Assembly (NCBI RefSeq): GCF_008710095.1
Contig: NZ_VYKJ01000008.1
Coordinates: forward strand, 1 to 64,000
DNA from: Affinibrenneria salicis
GTDB taxonomy: Bacteria; Pseudomonadota; Gammaproteobacteria; Enterobacterales; Enterobacteriaceae
Length of the DNA stretch: 64,000 bases
Direction of reading: 5' to 3'
Part shown: one piece after another, positions 10,580 to 19,855 of the stretch
How the letters are laid out: each line of letters begins with the position of its first letter
Numbering within the stretch: position 1 is the first letter of the stretch
Program-made: the position numbers and the translations under genes
The notes under the pieces: model-generated
The model's input: the letters and a program-made list of their open reading frames with translations, nothing else
Databases searched by the model: none
Told to the model about the DNA's origin: nothing

Positions 10580-11515
10580 CTATTCTCCTGCGGACCATTC
10601 CCGATGCAGAATGGCATAAATATATTCGTCGCTCCAGCTGCCATCGAAATAGCTGCTCTGCAGCAAATGCGCTTCGCGCCGTAGCCCCAGCCGCTCCAGT
10701 ACGCCGACCGAGCCGATGTTGCCGGCGTCAAGGCGGGCGAAGATGCGCTGAAAGCCAAAGGCGGCGAACCCGAAGCTAATCATGGCGCGGACGGCCTCCG
10801 TCGCATAGCCCTGACCGATGACGCTCGGGCTGAAAATATAACCGACTTCGGCCTGGCCCGCGCTTTGGCTGGTCAGTTTCAGCACCACCTCGCCGATTAG
10901 CGCCTGGTCCCCGCGGCGTTCGACCGCCAGCCGCAGCTCATCGCCGTCCTGATGAAAGCGATGGCCGGCGTTGAGAATGGACTGAAAGCGCGTCGCCAGA
11001 GCGTCGCCCTGCGGCGCGTGGCGGAGCAGAAAGCGGTACACGTCCGGGCGGGAATTCCAGTCGGCCCAGGCGGCGCGATCTTCCCGCGCGAACGGCCGCA
11101 GGCGCAGGCGGTCGGTGATGACGGGGGCGATGTCTGGGCCGCTCTGTGCCGGCGGCGACTGCAGTGCGATGCGGTTGCCTTCGCTATCGCTGATTTCGGC
11201 CACCGACCCCTGTTCGCCGATCGACGTTTCCGGGAACAGCACCTCGCTGCCCAACTGTCGCGCGCGGGCGATAACGTCGGCGATGCTGTCGACCCGCAGG
11301 TAGACAATCGCGCCGTCTTGCGTCGGCACATAGACTTCTCCCTGCGCCAGCGCGCCGCTGGCTCCGTCTTCTCCCTCGCTGAAGGGGAAAAACGCCATTC
11401 GGTTACCGTGAATCTCCGCGCTATCGGTAAAGGCGATGCCGAATACGCTCTGATAGAAATGCATGGCCCGCCGCAGATCGCTGACCGGGATTTCAACATG
11501 CGCTATCGGGTTCAT
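10580..11515 (-). CDS. VOC/glyoxalase - GNAT acetyltransferase fusion protein
   Basis: 311 residues. Residues 1-120 form a vicinal-oxygen-chelate domain ([23 protein letters not shown] ... [14 protein letters not shown]), the fold of glyoxalases and antibiotic-binding proteins. Residues 130-305 form a RimJ/RimL-type GNAT domain ([18 protein letters not shown]). Its acetyl-CoA loop ([21 protein letters not shown]) and C-terminal [20 protein letters not shown] are typical. It overlaps the upstream yjaB-like gene by four bases and is followed four bases later by ddlA. The small-molecule substrate is unknown. Confidence 0.85.
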   Translation of the reverse strand: MNPIAHVEIPVSDLRRAMHFYQSVFGIAFTDSAEIHGNRMAFFPFSEGEDGASGALAQGEVYVPTQDGAIVYLRVDSIADVIARARQLGSEVLFPETSIGEQGSVAEISDSEGNRIALQSPPAQSGPDIAPVITDRLRLRPFAREDRAAWADWNSRPDVYRFLLRHAPQGDALATRFQSILNAGHRFHQDGDELRLAVERRGDQALIGEVVLKLTSQSAGQAEVGYIFSPSVIGQGYATEAVRAMISFGFAAFGFQRIFARLDAGNIGSVGVLERLGLRREAHLLQSSYFDGSWSDEYIYAILHREWSAGE

Positions 11516-12012
11516 GGCTGTCGTCCTGTTCTGACTGGCGCAGCGCCGGAGGACGCCGACGCTGCGGGGCGGCTCATATACAGCAGCGGGTAAGGTCGGC
11601 CGGCGCCGTCAAGCGCGGAACGGCGTGCGGTGGCGAAGCCCATCCGCTGATAGAACGCGACCGCCTGTGGGTTTTGCTCATTAACTTCAACCGTCAGCGC
11701 GCCGCGCAGGCGGATGGCGTGCGCGATGAGCCGCCGGCCGACGCCTTTTCCACGCCAGGCCGGGTCGATAAACAGCGTGTCGATGTGCGACTCCGTTAAG
11801 CCGATAAAGCCGACCGGCCGCCGCCGGCCGTCGGTAGCCACCCAGAGCGAGGCGACGGGAAAATAGCGTTCGCGCAGCTCGGCGTCTATCTGGTCAAAAT
11901 CGTCCTGCGTCAGAAAGCCATGCGTGGCGCGCACGCTGCCGCGCCAGATGTCGATTAAACGCGAGCTATCGGCCGCGGCGGCGGCGCGTATCTGTATGTC
12001 GATCTCAGCCAT
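11512..12012 (-). CDS. yjaB: YjaB-like GNAT N-acetyltransferase
   Basis: 166 residues. It aligns by eye with E. coli YjaB: IWRGSVRATHGFL, LWVATDGRRRPVGFIGLTE and HIDTLFIDPAWRGKGVGRRL (the acetyl-CoA loop), then VNEQNPQAVAFYQRMGF and YPLLYM. It has a short C-terminal extension ([15 protein letters not shown]) that YjaB lacks. It should transfer acetyl from acetyl-CoA to an unidentified amine in the cytoplasm. It is the first gene of the operon that leads into the VOC-GNAT fusion and ddlA. Confidence 0.8.
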   Translation of the reverse strand: MAEIDIQIRAAAAADSSRLIDIWRGSVRATHGFLTQDDFDQIDAELRERYFPVASLWVATDGRRRPVGFIGLTESHIDTLFIDPAWRGKGVGRRLIAHAIRLRGALTVEVNEQNPQAVAFYQRMGFATARRSALDGAGRPYPLLYMSRPAASASSGAAPVRTGRQP

Positions 12013-12063
12013 AGAGCCTTCCTGTAACCATCTGCGGTGACGGGGTTTCCGGCATTAAAGCCC

Positions 12064-12100
12064 ATATCCCCGTCATACTTCAAGCGGCAGGTGCGCTGGC
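12064..12100 (+). repeat. Truncated interspersed repeat family 1 (left end only)
   Basis: 'atatccccgtcatacttcaa' followed by gcggcaggtgcgctggccg matches the left end of the 46376 copy. Only the end is present, between the convergently spaced yjaB-like and yhdZ genes. Confidence 0.6.
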
Positions 12101-12106
12101 CGCGCG

Positions 12107-12140
12107 GCCGGGCCTGTTGGCGATTCCCGGCAGGCCCGGC
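12107..12140. terminator. Hairpin downstream of yhdZ
   Basis: A perfect ten-base stem (gccgggcctg / caggcccggc) with a 14-base loop lies just beyond the yhdZ stop. It has no T-run, so it may protect the mRNA 3' end or act as a weak terminator. Confidence 0.45.
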
Positions 12141-12148
12141 GCGAGCGC

Positions 12149-12910
12149 TTAATGCAGAATCTGCGACAGGAAAGCCTGGGTGCGTTCCGAACGCGGCTGC
12201 GAGAAGAAGATATCCGGCGCGGCCTGCTCGACGATTTCCCCCTGGTCCATAAAGATTACCCGGTTGGCCACGGTGCGGGCGAACCCCATTTCATGGGTGA
12301 CGCACAGCATGGTCATACCGTCTTCCGCCAGACCCAGCATGGTATCCAGCACCTCTTTTACCATTTCCGGGTCCAGCGCCGAGGTCGGCTCATCGAACAG
12401 CATAATTTTAGGCTTCATGCACAGCGAGCGGGCGATCGCCACGCGTTGCTGCTGGCCGCCGGACAGCTGGCCCGGAAATTTGTGCGCATGCGCGGCGATG
12501 CGCACGCGTTCCAGATAGTGCATCGCCAGTTCTTCCGCCTCTTTCTTCGGCATCCGCCGCACCCAGCACGGCGCCAGCGTGCAGTTCTGCAAAACCGTCA
12601 GATGCGGAAACAAATTGAAGTGCTGGAACACCATGCCGACTTCGGTTCTGATTTTCTCAATATTGCGCACGTCGCCGTCCAGTTCGATGCCGTCGACGGT
12701 AATCCGGCCCTGCTGGTGCTCTTCCAGATGGTTGATACAGCGAATGGTGGTCGACTTACCGGAGCCGGACGGGCCGCACAATACGATGCGTTCGCCCTGT
12801 TTCACCTGCAGATTGATATCTTTCAGGACGTGGAACTGTCCGTACCATTTATTCACGTTTTCCAGCGTGATCATGTGGCCGTCATGGGCGAGTGCTGAAT
12901 TCTGGTTCAT
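12149..12910 (-). CDS. yhdZ: Amino-acid ABC transporter ATP-binding protein YhdZ (AapP-like)
   Basis: 253 residues, nearly collinear with E. coli YhdZ. It hydrolyses ATP to drive the YhdWXY importer. Walker A is GPSGSGKST, the signature is [15 protein letters not shown], Walker B is [12 protein letters not shown], and the switch histidine lies in CVTHEMGFA. An N-terminal tail of about 12 residues precedes [12 protein letters not shown]. It is the last gene of the yhdWXYZ operon, 8 bp after yhdY. Confidence 0.93.
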   Translation of the reverse strand: MNQNSALAHDGHMITLENVNKWYGQFHVLKDINLQVKQGERIVLCGPSGSGKSTTIRCINHLEEHQQGRITVDGIELDGDVRNIEKIRTEVGMVFQHFNLFPHLTVLQNCTLAPCWVRRMPKKEAEELAMHYLERVRIAAHAHKFPGQLSGGQQQRVAIARSLCMKPKIMLFDEPTSALDPEMVKEVLDTMLGLAEDGMTMLCVTHEMGFARTVANRVIFMDQGEIVEQAAPDIFFSQPRSERTQAFLSQILH

Positions 12911-12918
12911 GGGTGACC

Positions 12919-14013
12919 TCAGTGCGATTTGTGTCCGGTATCGAAACGTTTTTCTAAATGCTGGCTATAGCGCGACATACTGAAACAGAAGATCCAGTAA
13001 ATTATCGCGGCAAAGACATAGCCTTCCGTTGACATGCCCAGCCAGCTGGGGTCTACCGTGGCCTGCTGGATACTGCTGAATAAATCGAATAAGCCGATGA
13101 TGATCACCAGACTGGTGTCTTTGAACAGCGCGATGATGGTGTTGACCAGGCCGGGGATCACCATCTTCAGCGCCTGCGGCAGAATCACCAGCGCCTGCAT
13201 GCGCCAATAGCCGAGCGCCAGAGACTGCGCGGCCTCGTACTGGCCTTTGGGCAGGGCCTGCAGTCCGCCGCGCACCACCTCCGCCACGTACGCGGACTGG
13301 AACAGAATCACGCCGACCAGCGCGCGCAGCAGCTTATCGATCGAGGTGCCTTCGGTCAGAAGCAGCGGCAGCATCACGGATGACATAAACAGAACGGTAA
13401 TCAACGGAACGCCGCGCCAGAACTCGATAAACGCCGTGCACAGCATGCGCAGGATCGGCATTTGCGATCGCCGGCCGAGCGCCAGCAGAACGCCGAGCGG
13501 CAACGCGCCGGCGATGCCGATGGCCGCGATGATGACGGTCATCGTCAGTCCGCCCCACTGGCGGGTTTCCACCAGCGTCAGGCCGCCAAAGCCGCCGTAC
13601 AGCAGCCACCAGGCGACCAGCGGATAGACCACGCACCAGCCGGCGATATAACGGCCGCGGTAGGGAATGGCGCGCCAGAACATCGGCAGAATGGTGAGCA
13701 ACGCCAGCGCCAGCGCGAAATTAATGCGCCAGACCTCTTCGGCCGGGTACAGGCCATACATAAAGTGGCTGAAGCGGGCGTGAATAAACACCCAGCAGGC
13801 GCCGTCGCGCGTACAGTCCGCCCGGGTAGCGCCGGACCAGTTGGCGTTGAAGACCGCCCAGTTCAGCAGGGGCGGCAGCAGTTGCCATATCAGCCACAGG
13901 CAGAGCAGCGTCAGTGCGCTGTTGGTCACGCTGGAGAACAGGTTGCGCCGCAGCCAGAAAATGGCGCGCTGAACCGGCGTGGCGGTCGATGGTAATGGTG
14001 CTCGAGTCGTCAT
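12919..14013 (-). CDS. yhdY: Amino-acid ABC transporter permease YhdY (AapM-like)
   Basis: 364 residues from the ATG at 14013, which has an AGGG 5 bp upstream; a TTG at 14040 would overlap yhdX. It is a long permease of the AapM type with extra N-terminal membrane segments and a periplasmic insert ([17 protein letters not shown]). The [20 protein letters not shown] motif and EAA loop ([23 protein letters not shown]) are conserved with E. coli YhdY. It pairs with YhdX in the inner membrane. Confidence 0.92.
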   Translation of the reverse strand: MTTRAPLPSTATPVQRAIFWLRRNLFSSVTNSALTLLCLWLIWQLLPPLLNWAVFNANWSGATRADCTRDGACWVFIHARFSHFMYGLYPAEEVWRINFALALALLTILPMFWRAIPYRGRYIAGWCVVYPLVAWWLLYGGFGGLTLVETRQWGGLTMTVIIAAIGIAGALPLGVLLALGRRSQMPILRMLCTAFIEFWRGVPLITVLFMSSVMLPLLLTEGTSIDKLLRALVGVILFQSAYVAEVVRGGLQALPKGQYEAAQSLALGYWRMQALVILPQALKMVIPGLVNTIIALFKDTSLVIIIGLFDLFSSIQQATVDPSWLGMSTEGYVFAAIIYWIFCFSMSRYSQHLEKRFDTGHKSH

Positions 14014-14029
14014 GGTCACCCTGGTCCTT

Positions 14030-15208
14030 TTAGCGCTCAATTAACGCGATTTTCCTGTTATAGATATTCATCAGCAGTGAAATCAGCAGGCTGATCGCCA
14101 GATAGACGGACATGGTCATGGCGATGGTTTCTATCGCCTGGCCGGTCTGGTTAAGTACGGTGCCGGCAAACAGCGATACCATATCGGGATAGCCGATGGC
14201 CGCCGCCAGCGAAGAGTTCTTGACGATATTCAGGTACTGACTGGTTAACGGCGGGATGATGACGCGCAGCGCCTGGGGCAGAATCACCTTACGCAGCGTA
14301 ACGGATTTGGGTAAGCCCAGAGACAGCGCCGCTTCCTGCTGTCCGTGCGAGACGGACTGAATGCCGGAGCGGATGATTTCGGCGATAAACGACGAGGTGT
14401 ACACCGAGAGCGCCAGCGCCAGCGCCGCCAGTTCAGGGATCAAAACCATGCCGCCGTTAAAATTGAACCCGCGCAGCGCGGGGAATTCCCACAGCAGGGC
14501 GTGGCCAAAGAGCAGATGCGACAGCCCGATCAGCACGACCAGCGTCGCCAGCGTCAGCGGCCAGGCCCGGCGCTGTTGGCCGGTTAACATCTGGTGGCGC
14601 TTATTGCGACGGATCAGCATGAAGGCGACGGCCAGCGTGATCAGAATAGCCAGCGCGGCGGGCAGCGCGCCCGGACCGAACTGTGCGGCGGGCATGTACA
14701 GGCCGCGGTTGCTGAGGAACAACGTATCCAATGCGTTAACCGCCTGGCGCGGGCCCGGCAGGTTGCGCAATACGGCGAAATACCAGAAGAAAATCTGCAG
14801 CAGCGGCGGAATATTGCGAAAGGTTTCGATGTAAATGGCGGACAGTTTGCGCAGCAGCCAGTTGTCGGACAGGCGCGCCAGACCGACCACGAATCCCAGC
14901 AGCGAGGCGCACAGGATACAGATGACCGAAACCAGCAGCGTATTCAGCAGGCCGACGACGAAAACGCGAGCGTAAGTATCGCCCTGCTGATAGTCGATAA
15001 GGTGTTGAACGATGCCAAAACCGGCGCTGTTATTAAGAAAGGCGAAGCCGGACGTAATTCCCCGTTGCGCCAGGTTGGTGACCGTGTTGTGTAACAGATA
15101 GCCGGCGATGGCCAGCACGGCGATGACCACCGCGATCTGATATAGCCAGGCACGCATTGCTGGATTGGTCAGCGAAAAATCCCTTTTCACGGGTGGGCGT
15201 TGCAACAT
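14030..15208 (-). CDS. yhdX: Amino-acid ABC transporter permease YhdX (AapQ-like)
   Basis: 392 residues, the usual AapQ/YhdX length. Multiple membrane segments are present. The ETFRNIPPLLQIFFWYFAV motif near residue 135 and the EAA loop (EIIRSGIQSVSHGQQEAALSLGL) mark it as a type-1 importer permease. The cytoplasmic insert around RRNKRHQMLTGQQRR separates its two halves, as in AapQ. It lies 71 bp downstream of yhdW and just upstream of yhdY. Confidence 0.92.
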   Translation of the reverse strand: MLQRPPVKRDFSLTNPAMRAWLYQIAVVIAVLAIAGYLLHNTVTNLAQRGITSGFAFLNNSAGFGIVQHLIDYQQGDTYARVFVVGLLNTLLVSVICILCASLLGFVVGLARLSDNWLLRKLSAIYIETFRNIPPLLQIFFWYFAVLRNLPGPRQAVNALDTLFLSNRGLYMPAAQFGPGALPAALAILITLAVAFMLIRRNKRHQMLTGQQRRAWPLTLATLVVLIGLSHLLFGHALLWEFPALRGFNFNGGMVLIPELAALALALSVYTSSFIAEIIRSGIQSVSHGQQEAALSLGLPKSVTLRKVILPQALRVIIPPLTSQYLNIVKNSSLAAAIGYPDMVSLFAGTVLNQTGQAIETIAMTMSVYLAISLLISLLMNIYNRKIALIER

Positions 15209-15279
15209 GTCGAAACCTCAGTCACGATAAAACCCGGAGCACGGCCGCAGGTCAGCCGTGCCCGTTTGTCTTAAAACGA

Positions 15280-16308
15280 TTAGCGAACAGACGGCGCGTA
15301 CTGGATGCCGCCCTTGTTCCACAGTTCGTTTAAGCCGCGCTTGATTTTCAGTTCACTGCCCATGCCGACGTTGCGTTCAAACACTTCGCCGTAGTTGCCG
15401 ACCTGTTTGATGATTTTGTACGCCCAGTCGCTCGGCAATTTCAGATCTTTGCCGTAGCTGCCGGCCTTACCCAGCAGGTGAGCCATATCCGGCGTGGTGG
15501 GTTTGGCCGCCATCTCGTCGACGTTTTGCGATGTGATGCCCATTTCTTCCGCGTTCAGCATGGCGAACAGCGACCAGCGAACGATGGTGAACCACTCTTC
15601 GTCACCGCGGCGCACCACCGGCCCCAGCGGTTCTTTGGAGATCACTTCCGGCAGGACGAGGTATTCGGCCGGATTGTTCAGCTTAATACGCAGGGCGTAC
15701 AGCTGAGACTGGTCGGACGCCAGGGTATCGCAGCGGCCGGATTCCAGCGCTTTGGCGCTTTCGTCGGAGCGATCGAAGGTGACCGGAGTGTATTTCATGT
15801 TATGCGTTTTAAAATAATCGGCGACGTTCAGTTCGGTATCGGTGCCGGCCTGGATACATACCGTTGCGCCATCCAGTTCGGTGGCGCTCTTCAGGCCGGC
15901 CTTGTTATGGGCCAGAAAGCCGATGCCGTCATAGTAGGTGACGCCGGTGAACAGCATACCCATGCCGCCGTCGCGCGAAGAGGTCCAGGTGGTGTTACGG
16001 GACAACAGATCCACTTCGCCCGACTGCAGCGCGGTAAAACGCTCTTTCGCGGTCAGCGGGGTATATTTCACTTTATTGGCGTCGCCAAACACGGCGGCGG
16101 CCACGCCGCGGCAGACATCGACATCAATCCCGCTATATTTGCCGCTGGCGTCGGCATAGGAGAAACCCGGCAGCCCGTCACTGATGCCGCACTGAATAAA
16201 TCCTTTCTTTTGAATCGCATCAAGCGTGGTTCCCGCATGGGCTTGATTAAGCGCTGCGCAAAGAGAAATCCCTGCCGCCAGAGTCGTCATTAGCATTTTT
16301 TTCATCAT
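15280..16308 (-). CDS. yhdW: Amino-acid ABC transporter binding protein YhdW (AapJ-like)
   Basis: 342 residues. It has a signal peptide of about 25 residues ending near NQAHAG, then a long solute-binding family 3 domain with the AapJ-type GISDGLPGFSYADASGKYSGID opening. Further conserved segments are DLLSRNTTWTSSRD and a C-terminal VGMGSELKIKRGLNELWNKGG. General L-amino acids are the family's ligands. It has an AGGA site 4 bp ahead of the first of two tandem ATGs. A sigma-54 promoter element 91-106 bp upstream implies nitrogen-limitation control. Confidence 0.92.
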   Translation of the reverse strand: MMKKMLMTTLAAGISLCAALNQAHAGTTLDAIQKKGFIQCGISDGLPGFSYADASGKYSGIDVDVCRGVAAAVFGDANKVKYTPLTAKERFTALQSGEVDLLSRNTTWTSSRDGGMGMLFTGVTYYDGIGFLAHNKAGLKSATELDGATVCIQAGTDTELNVADYFKTHNMKYTPVTFDRSDESAKALESGRCDTLASDQSQLYALRIKLNNPAEYLVLPEVISKEPLGPVVRRGDEEWFTIVRWSLFAMLNAEEMGITSQNVDEMAAKPTTPDMAHLLGKAGSYGKDLKLPSDWAYKIIKQVGNYGEVFERNVGMGSELKIKRGLNELWNKGGIQYAPSVR

Positions 16309-16398
16309 AGTGTCCTTTCCGGAGTGTTATGTGCTGTCGTGTTTGGCAGCATTAGCTGCGCTTATTCCATCTGCCGGCAGAATGCCGTGCTTAGGGTA

Positions 16399-16414
16399 AG
16401 CAAAAGGAGTGCCA
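16399..16414 (-). promoter_or_regulatory. Sigma-54 (RpoN) promoter of yhdWXYZ
   Basis: On the minus strand the sequence is tggcac-tcctt-ttgct, an exact match to the TGGCAC-N5-TTGCW consensus. It would start transcription roughly 75-80 bp ahead of the yhdW ATG. Amino-acid uptake operons of this type are often driven by NtrC under nitrogen limitation. Confidence 0.85.
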
Positions 16415-16866
16415 GGTTTCGGTATGTGATTAACTGCAAAGAATTTTGATAGAAGCGCTGAATAAAACAGCAGTGAAAGAAAAATATGTGCGCCAAAATG
16501 TTTTTTTTATCTGTTGTGTTGCTTTGTTTTGGTGCGTTTCGTTCGACAAAACGCATTTTTCGCCGGGAGATTCCGCTGTCCGTTTATGGCGGCGGCGACG
16601 GCCGGTACGGAACGAAAGGCAAGATAAGGCGGCTATCGTGCGGCGTTGCCGCAGGTCAGAAGAGGTGTCGCGCATGGCGCTTTGTCGCGGACGGCCTGTT
16701 CGTTTGCACAAATAATGTGCGTTTTGCCTGAGACAGGCAGCGGCGATGCACTGTCTGAGCACTTTCGGTTTTATCGTATTTGTTAATTTTTAACATAAAT
16801 ATTGCTAACAAATTGATCGTGTTTACTATTTTTTCGGCATGATTCTGCTAAAGAGCGCGAATTGCA

Positions 16867-16907
16867 GGCCAGCGCGTTATCGTTTTGAACCACGCAACGC
16901 GTTGGCC
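16867..16907. other. Imperfect hairpin of unknown role
   Basis: ggccagcgcgtt and aacgcgttggcc pair with a single mismatch around a 17-base loop. It lies in the middle of the yhdW upstream gap, with no T-run and no adjoining gene end. Confidence 0.4.
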
Positions 16908-17426
16908 TTATTACTATGAGGCTCATGGATAAGTTTCGTAACGCGGCAGCGTGAAGGATAACGGCGATATTGGGTGATATATCCGTAACCCGCCGATCGC
17001 AGGGGGATGAGATTGACTGATAGCGCGTCGCGAATGGGCCAGCGCTATGATCTTTTTTATACGGTTTGGCTTTGGTGGATAAAATGCGAAAAACGGCAAA
17101 GTTAATTCAAAAAATTGCTATGGCGTTTTCGTTCGCAATATTGGGATGTTGGGCGTTTGTCCGCGACATTTTCCAGACTTCAGCCACGTCTTGCTTCTGA
17201 TTAAATACCATTATTTTCAATGCATTGATTTGTTTTTTCTTTCCGGAAGGAGAACGGGCGGCGCGATGGATTAATTAACCCGTCGGCGATTGTCCGCATA
17301 ATGCCGCGTCTTTTATATTTTTATGAAATTACATAATGCGAAACGGACTAATTTACTTATAGCGAATTCGTTACGCTAAAACCGCAATTACTTTTGTTAA
17401 AAATAAAAAAACATAAGGCGGGAAAA

Positions 17427-18254
17427 ATGAAACTTTCACTTCACCGGGCATTAATGGCGTTAACTCTGGTTACCGCTTCTTTTTTCACTCAGGCGGCGGA
17501 GACATCGACCTGGCAACGCATTAAACAGACCGGCGAATTGCGTATCGGCGTGGCGCAGGGCGAGCCCTGGTATTTTAAAGATCCGGCGACCGGCCAGTGG
17601 GATGGCATCGGCTATAACGTCGGTAAAGAACTGGCCAAAGATCTTGGCGTCAGGCTGGTGCCGGTAGAGACCACCTGGGGCAACGCCATCGCCGCCTTAC
17701 AGACCGGCCAGATTGATACCATGCTGGTGCTGGATCCGACCGAAGAGCGCAAGAAAGCCGTCGATTTCCCGCAACAGCCTTTCTTCTGGTATGCGCAGGG
17801 GGTATTGGTGCGCGACGGTATTCAGGTCGCCAACTGGGACGATCTCAACCGCCCGGACATCAAAATCGGCGTTACGCTCGGTTCCAGCCCGGATTTAATT
17901 CTGACTAAGCGTCTGCCGAAGGCGCAGCTGGTGCGCTTTACCAATATGGATGAGGGCGTGGCCGCGTTTTATGCCGGCCGGGTAGACGGACTCTCCTATT
18001 TCCATCCCGCGCTGGCGCTGCAGCAGGCCAAAACAGGGAAAGGGAACCTGATCCTGCCTAAACCGATAATTTCCGTCAGCACCAGCGGCGCGATTCGCCG
18101 TGAATCCGACCCGACGTTCCGCAACTTCCTGAACGATGAATTCGTTAAATTGTATCAGTCCGGCAAAACTCAGCAGTACTACGAGCAGGCGCTGAAATTG
18201 CGCGGCGTCGATGTAAGTAAAGTGCCCTCCGTTATTCGCGAACAGTGGCAATAA
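17427..18254 (+). CDS. Amino-acid/amine ABC transporter periplasmic binding protein
   Basis: 275 residues from the ATG at 17427 with 'ggcggg' 5-6 bp ahead; an upstream TTG at 17394 would spoil the signal peptide. The signal peptide ends at FFTQAAE. The family 3 domain follows: IKQTGELRIGVAQGEPWYFKD, then WGNAIAALQTGQIDTMLVLDPTEERKKAVDF. Its likely partners are the permeases and ATPase at 19856-22002, which are on the same strand but separated by the opposite-strand MmgE/PrpD gene. The ligand is not identifiable; the neighbours suggest an amine or amino acid. Confidence 0.85.
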   Translation: MKLSLHRALMALTLVTASFFTQAAETSTWQRIKQTGELRIGVAQGEPWYFKDPATGQWDGIGYNVGKELAKDLGVRLVPVETTWGNAIAALQTGQIDTMLVLDPTEERKKAVDFPQQPFFWYAQGVLVRDGIQVANWDDLNRPDIKIGVTLGSSPDLILTKRLPKAQLVRFTNMDEGVAAFYAGRVDGLSYFHPALALQQAKTGKGNLILPKPIISVSTSGAIRRESDPTFRNFLNDEFVKLYQSGKTQQYYEQALKLRGVDVSKVPSVIREQWQ

Positions 18255-18299
18255 CGGCGCGTGGGACGGCGACCGACGGGGCGCCGTCCGGGATACGGC

Positions 18300-19703
18300 C
18301 TACTTCAGCAGCGGCGCGATAGCCGCGCCGACGTCCGCGCACTGTTCGAGGTGGTTCAGCGCGTCGACGGCCCGCTCAATCAGTGCGGGCGGGTGGCGTG
18401 ATGACAGATTGGCGGCGAATTTTTCCATGATTTGCCGCCTGGACAACGGGTGTTGCTCACAGCCCAGCGGGTAATCGATCCGCTCGCCGGTCAACCGGCG
18501 CGCGCCGCTTACCGCCTGTACCCAGGCGACGGGACGGCGCTGTTGCCGCATCAACTGATCGAGCTCAGGATCCACTACCAGAGTGACCCTGTCGGCGAAG
18601 GCCCGGATGGCCGGATCGGCCAGCGTCTGGTCGGCGCTCCAGCGCTGGCGCGCGACGCCGTGCGCCAGGCAGGCCAGCGCAATCGGGAGACTGAATTGCG
18701 CGTCCGTTTCATTCTGCGGCCGGGCGTCGGCAAAATGCGCCGCCAGCGTGCTGCTGCCGGTGACCAGAATGCTATCGATAGTTTGCGCGGATAACGCATG
18801 TTGCCGCTGTAATCGCTCAAAGGATTCCAGCGCGGTATGGAGCCAGCGGCAGACCGGGTAGGCTTTAAAGCTGGCGTGCTGCGCCAGCCACTGCTCGCCG
18901 AGCCCGCCGACCAGGTGCTGTTGGACAAAGCGATCGGAGCCCATCATCCGCCAGAACCCCTGTTCTCCGGCCAGAACGTCGCGCGGGCCGATTATTCCGC
19001 CGTAATGCAGTTCGACGCCCCGCACTCCCGCTTCGGCGGCGGGCGCGTTGTAGTCTTTAAAGGAGACCAGCGGCCGCTGTTGCCAGTTGTATTTATGCAG
19101 GCTGGGCAACGGGGTGAGCGATGCGGCCAGACCGAATGCATTTTCCAGCCCGCGGGCGTCGCTGCCGGTGAGTAAGCCGTAGGCGATCGCCGCGCCCAGC
19201 GACTCATGCTGACAGACGCCGTAGACCTGACGGAAACGTTCGCTGCCAGGCTGCTGAGAGAGGATCACCCGGCCATTGATTTCGTAGGCGGCGACCAGCG
19301 CGCGAATCAACGCCGCGCCGCTAATGCGACGTGCGCCCAGCGCCGCCAGCGCCGCGCCGACCAGGCTTGCGCCCGGGTGACCCATGCCTCGCCCGTCGAT
19401 CTCATAGCCGTCGTCGTAATCCAGCGCATTGATGGCGGCGGCGTTGAGGAAAGCGGCGCCCACCGGCGACAGCGCGGCGCCGCCATCCAGCACCATACTG
19501 TCGCCCGGCGCGTACTGCGCGCGGATGACGCGGGCGCAGTCGCGTACCACGCTGCTCCCCGCGCCGGCAATGCCGCAGCCGAGGCTGTCGATAAAGTGCA
19601 GGGCGATTTTTTGGCGCAATGCCGCCGGGATCGCCTCCAGCGTGAGCTGACTGGCGAAGGTGGTCAGCCTCAGCGTAAGCGGTAATGATGAGGAAACGGG
19701 CAT
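18300..19703 (-). CDS. MmgE/PrpD-family protein
   Basis: 467 residues from the ATG at 19703, or 469 from a TTG at 19709. It has the family's N-terminal helical domain with HFIDSLGCGIAGAGSS, the NALDYDDGYE segment and MGHPGASLVGAALAAL. The C-terminal domain carries AYPVCRWLHTALE. Relatives include 2-methylcitrate dehydratase, cis-aconitate decarboxylase and other lyases. No prp genes are nearby, so a methylcitrate role is unlikely. It interrupts the ABC transporter cluster on the opposite strand, and its substrate may belong to that pathway. Confidence 0.82.
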   Translation of the reverse strand: MPVSSSLPLTLRLTTFASQLTLEAIPAALRQKIALHFIDSLGCGIAGAGSSVVRDCARVIRAQYAPGDSMVLDGGAALSPVGAAFLNAAAINALDYDDGYEIDGRGMGHPGASLVGAALAALGARRISGAALIRALVAAYEINGRVILSQQPGSERFRQVYGVCQHESLGAAIAYGLLTGSDARGLENAFGLAASLTPLPSLHKYNWQQRPLVSFKDYNAPAAEAGVRGVELHYGGIIGPRDVLAGEQGFWRMMGSDRFVQQHLVGGLGEQWLAQHASFKAYPVCRWLHTALESFERLQRQHALSAQTIDSILVTGSSTLAAHFADARPQNETDAQFSLPIALACLAHGVARQRWSADQTLADPAIRAFADRVTLVVDPELDQLMRQQRRPVAWVQAVSGARRLTGERIDYPLGCEQHPLSRRQIMEKFAANLSSRHPPALIERAVDALNHLEQCADVGAAIAPLLK

Positions 19704-19855
19704 AAGCAAATTCCGTCCATTGTTTATAAAAAAAACGAATATAGCACCCGGTTTTATTATTTATTTATTGCATTTTGGCACTGCTAAGATGTTCTGATTC
19801 TAACAACCAGGCCGCCGGCCAGCGTGTTTTCATTCACTCCGGGGTAATGTTTTCT

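Larger units (their letters stand above)
16309..17426. other. Long regulatory gap between yhdW and a divergent binding-protein gene
   Basis: These 1.1 kb contain no convincing gene. They hold the yhdW sigma-54 promoter (16399-16414), possible NtrC-like half-sites near 16489-16500 (tgcgccaaaa) and 16525-16535 (ttttggtgcg), and an A+T-rich stretch from 16770. There is also a hairpin at 16867-16907 with 12-bp arms and one mismatch. The right part probably carries the promoter of the 17427 gene. Confidence 0.6.

Noticed and set aside
16430..16762. Overlapping open frames on both strands in the yhdW upstream gap.
   Set aside because: No domain, no ribosome site, low-complexity arginine-rich translations, and they cover promoter elements.
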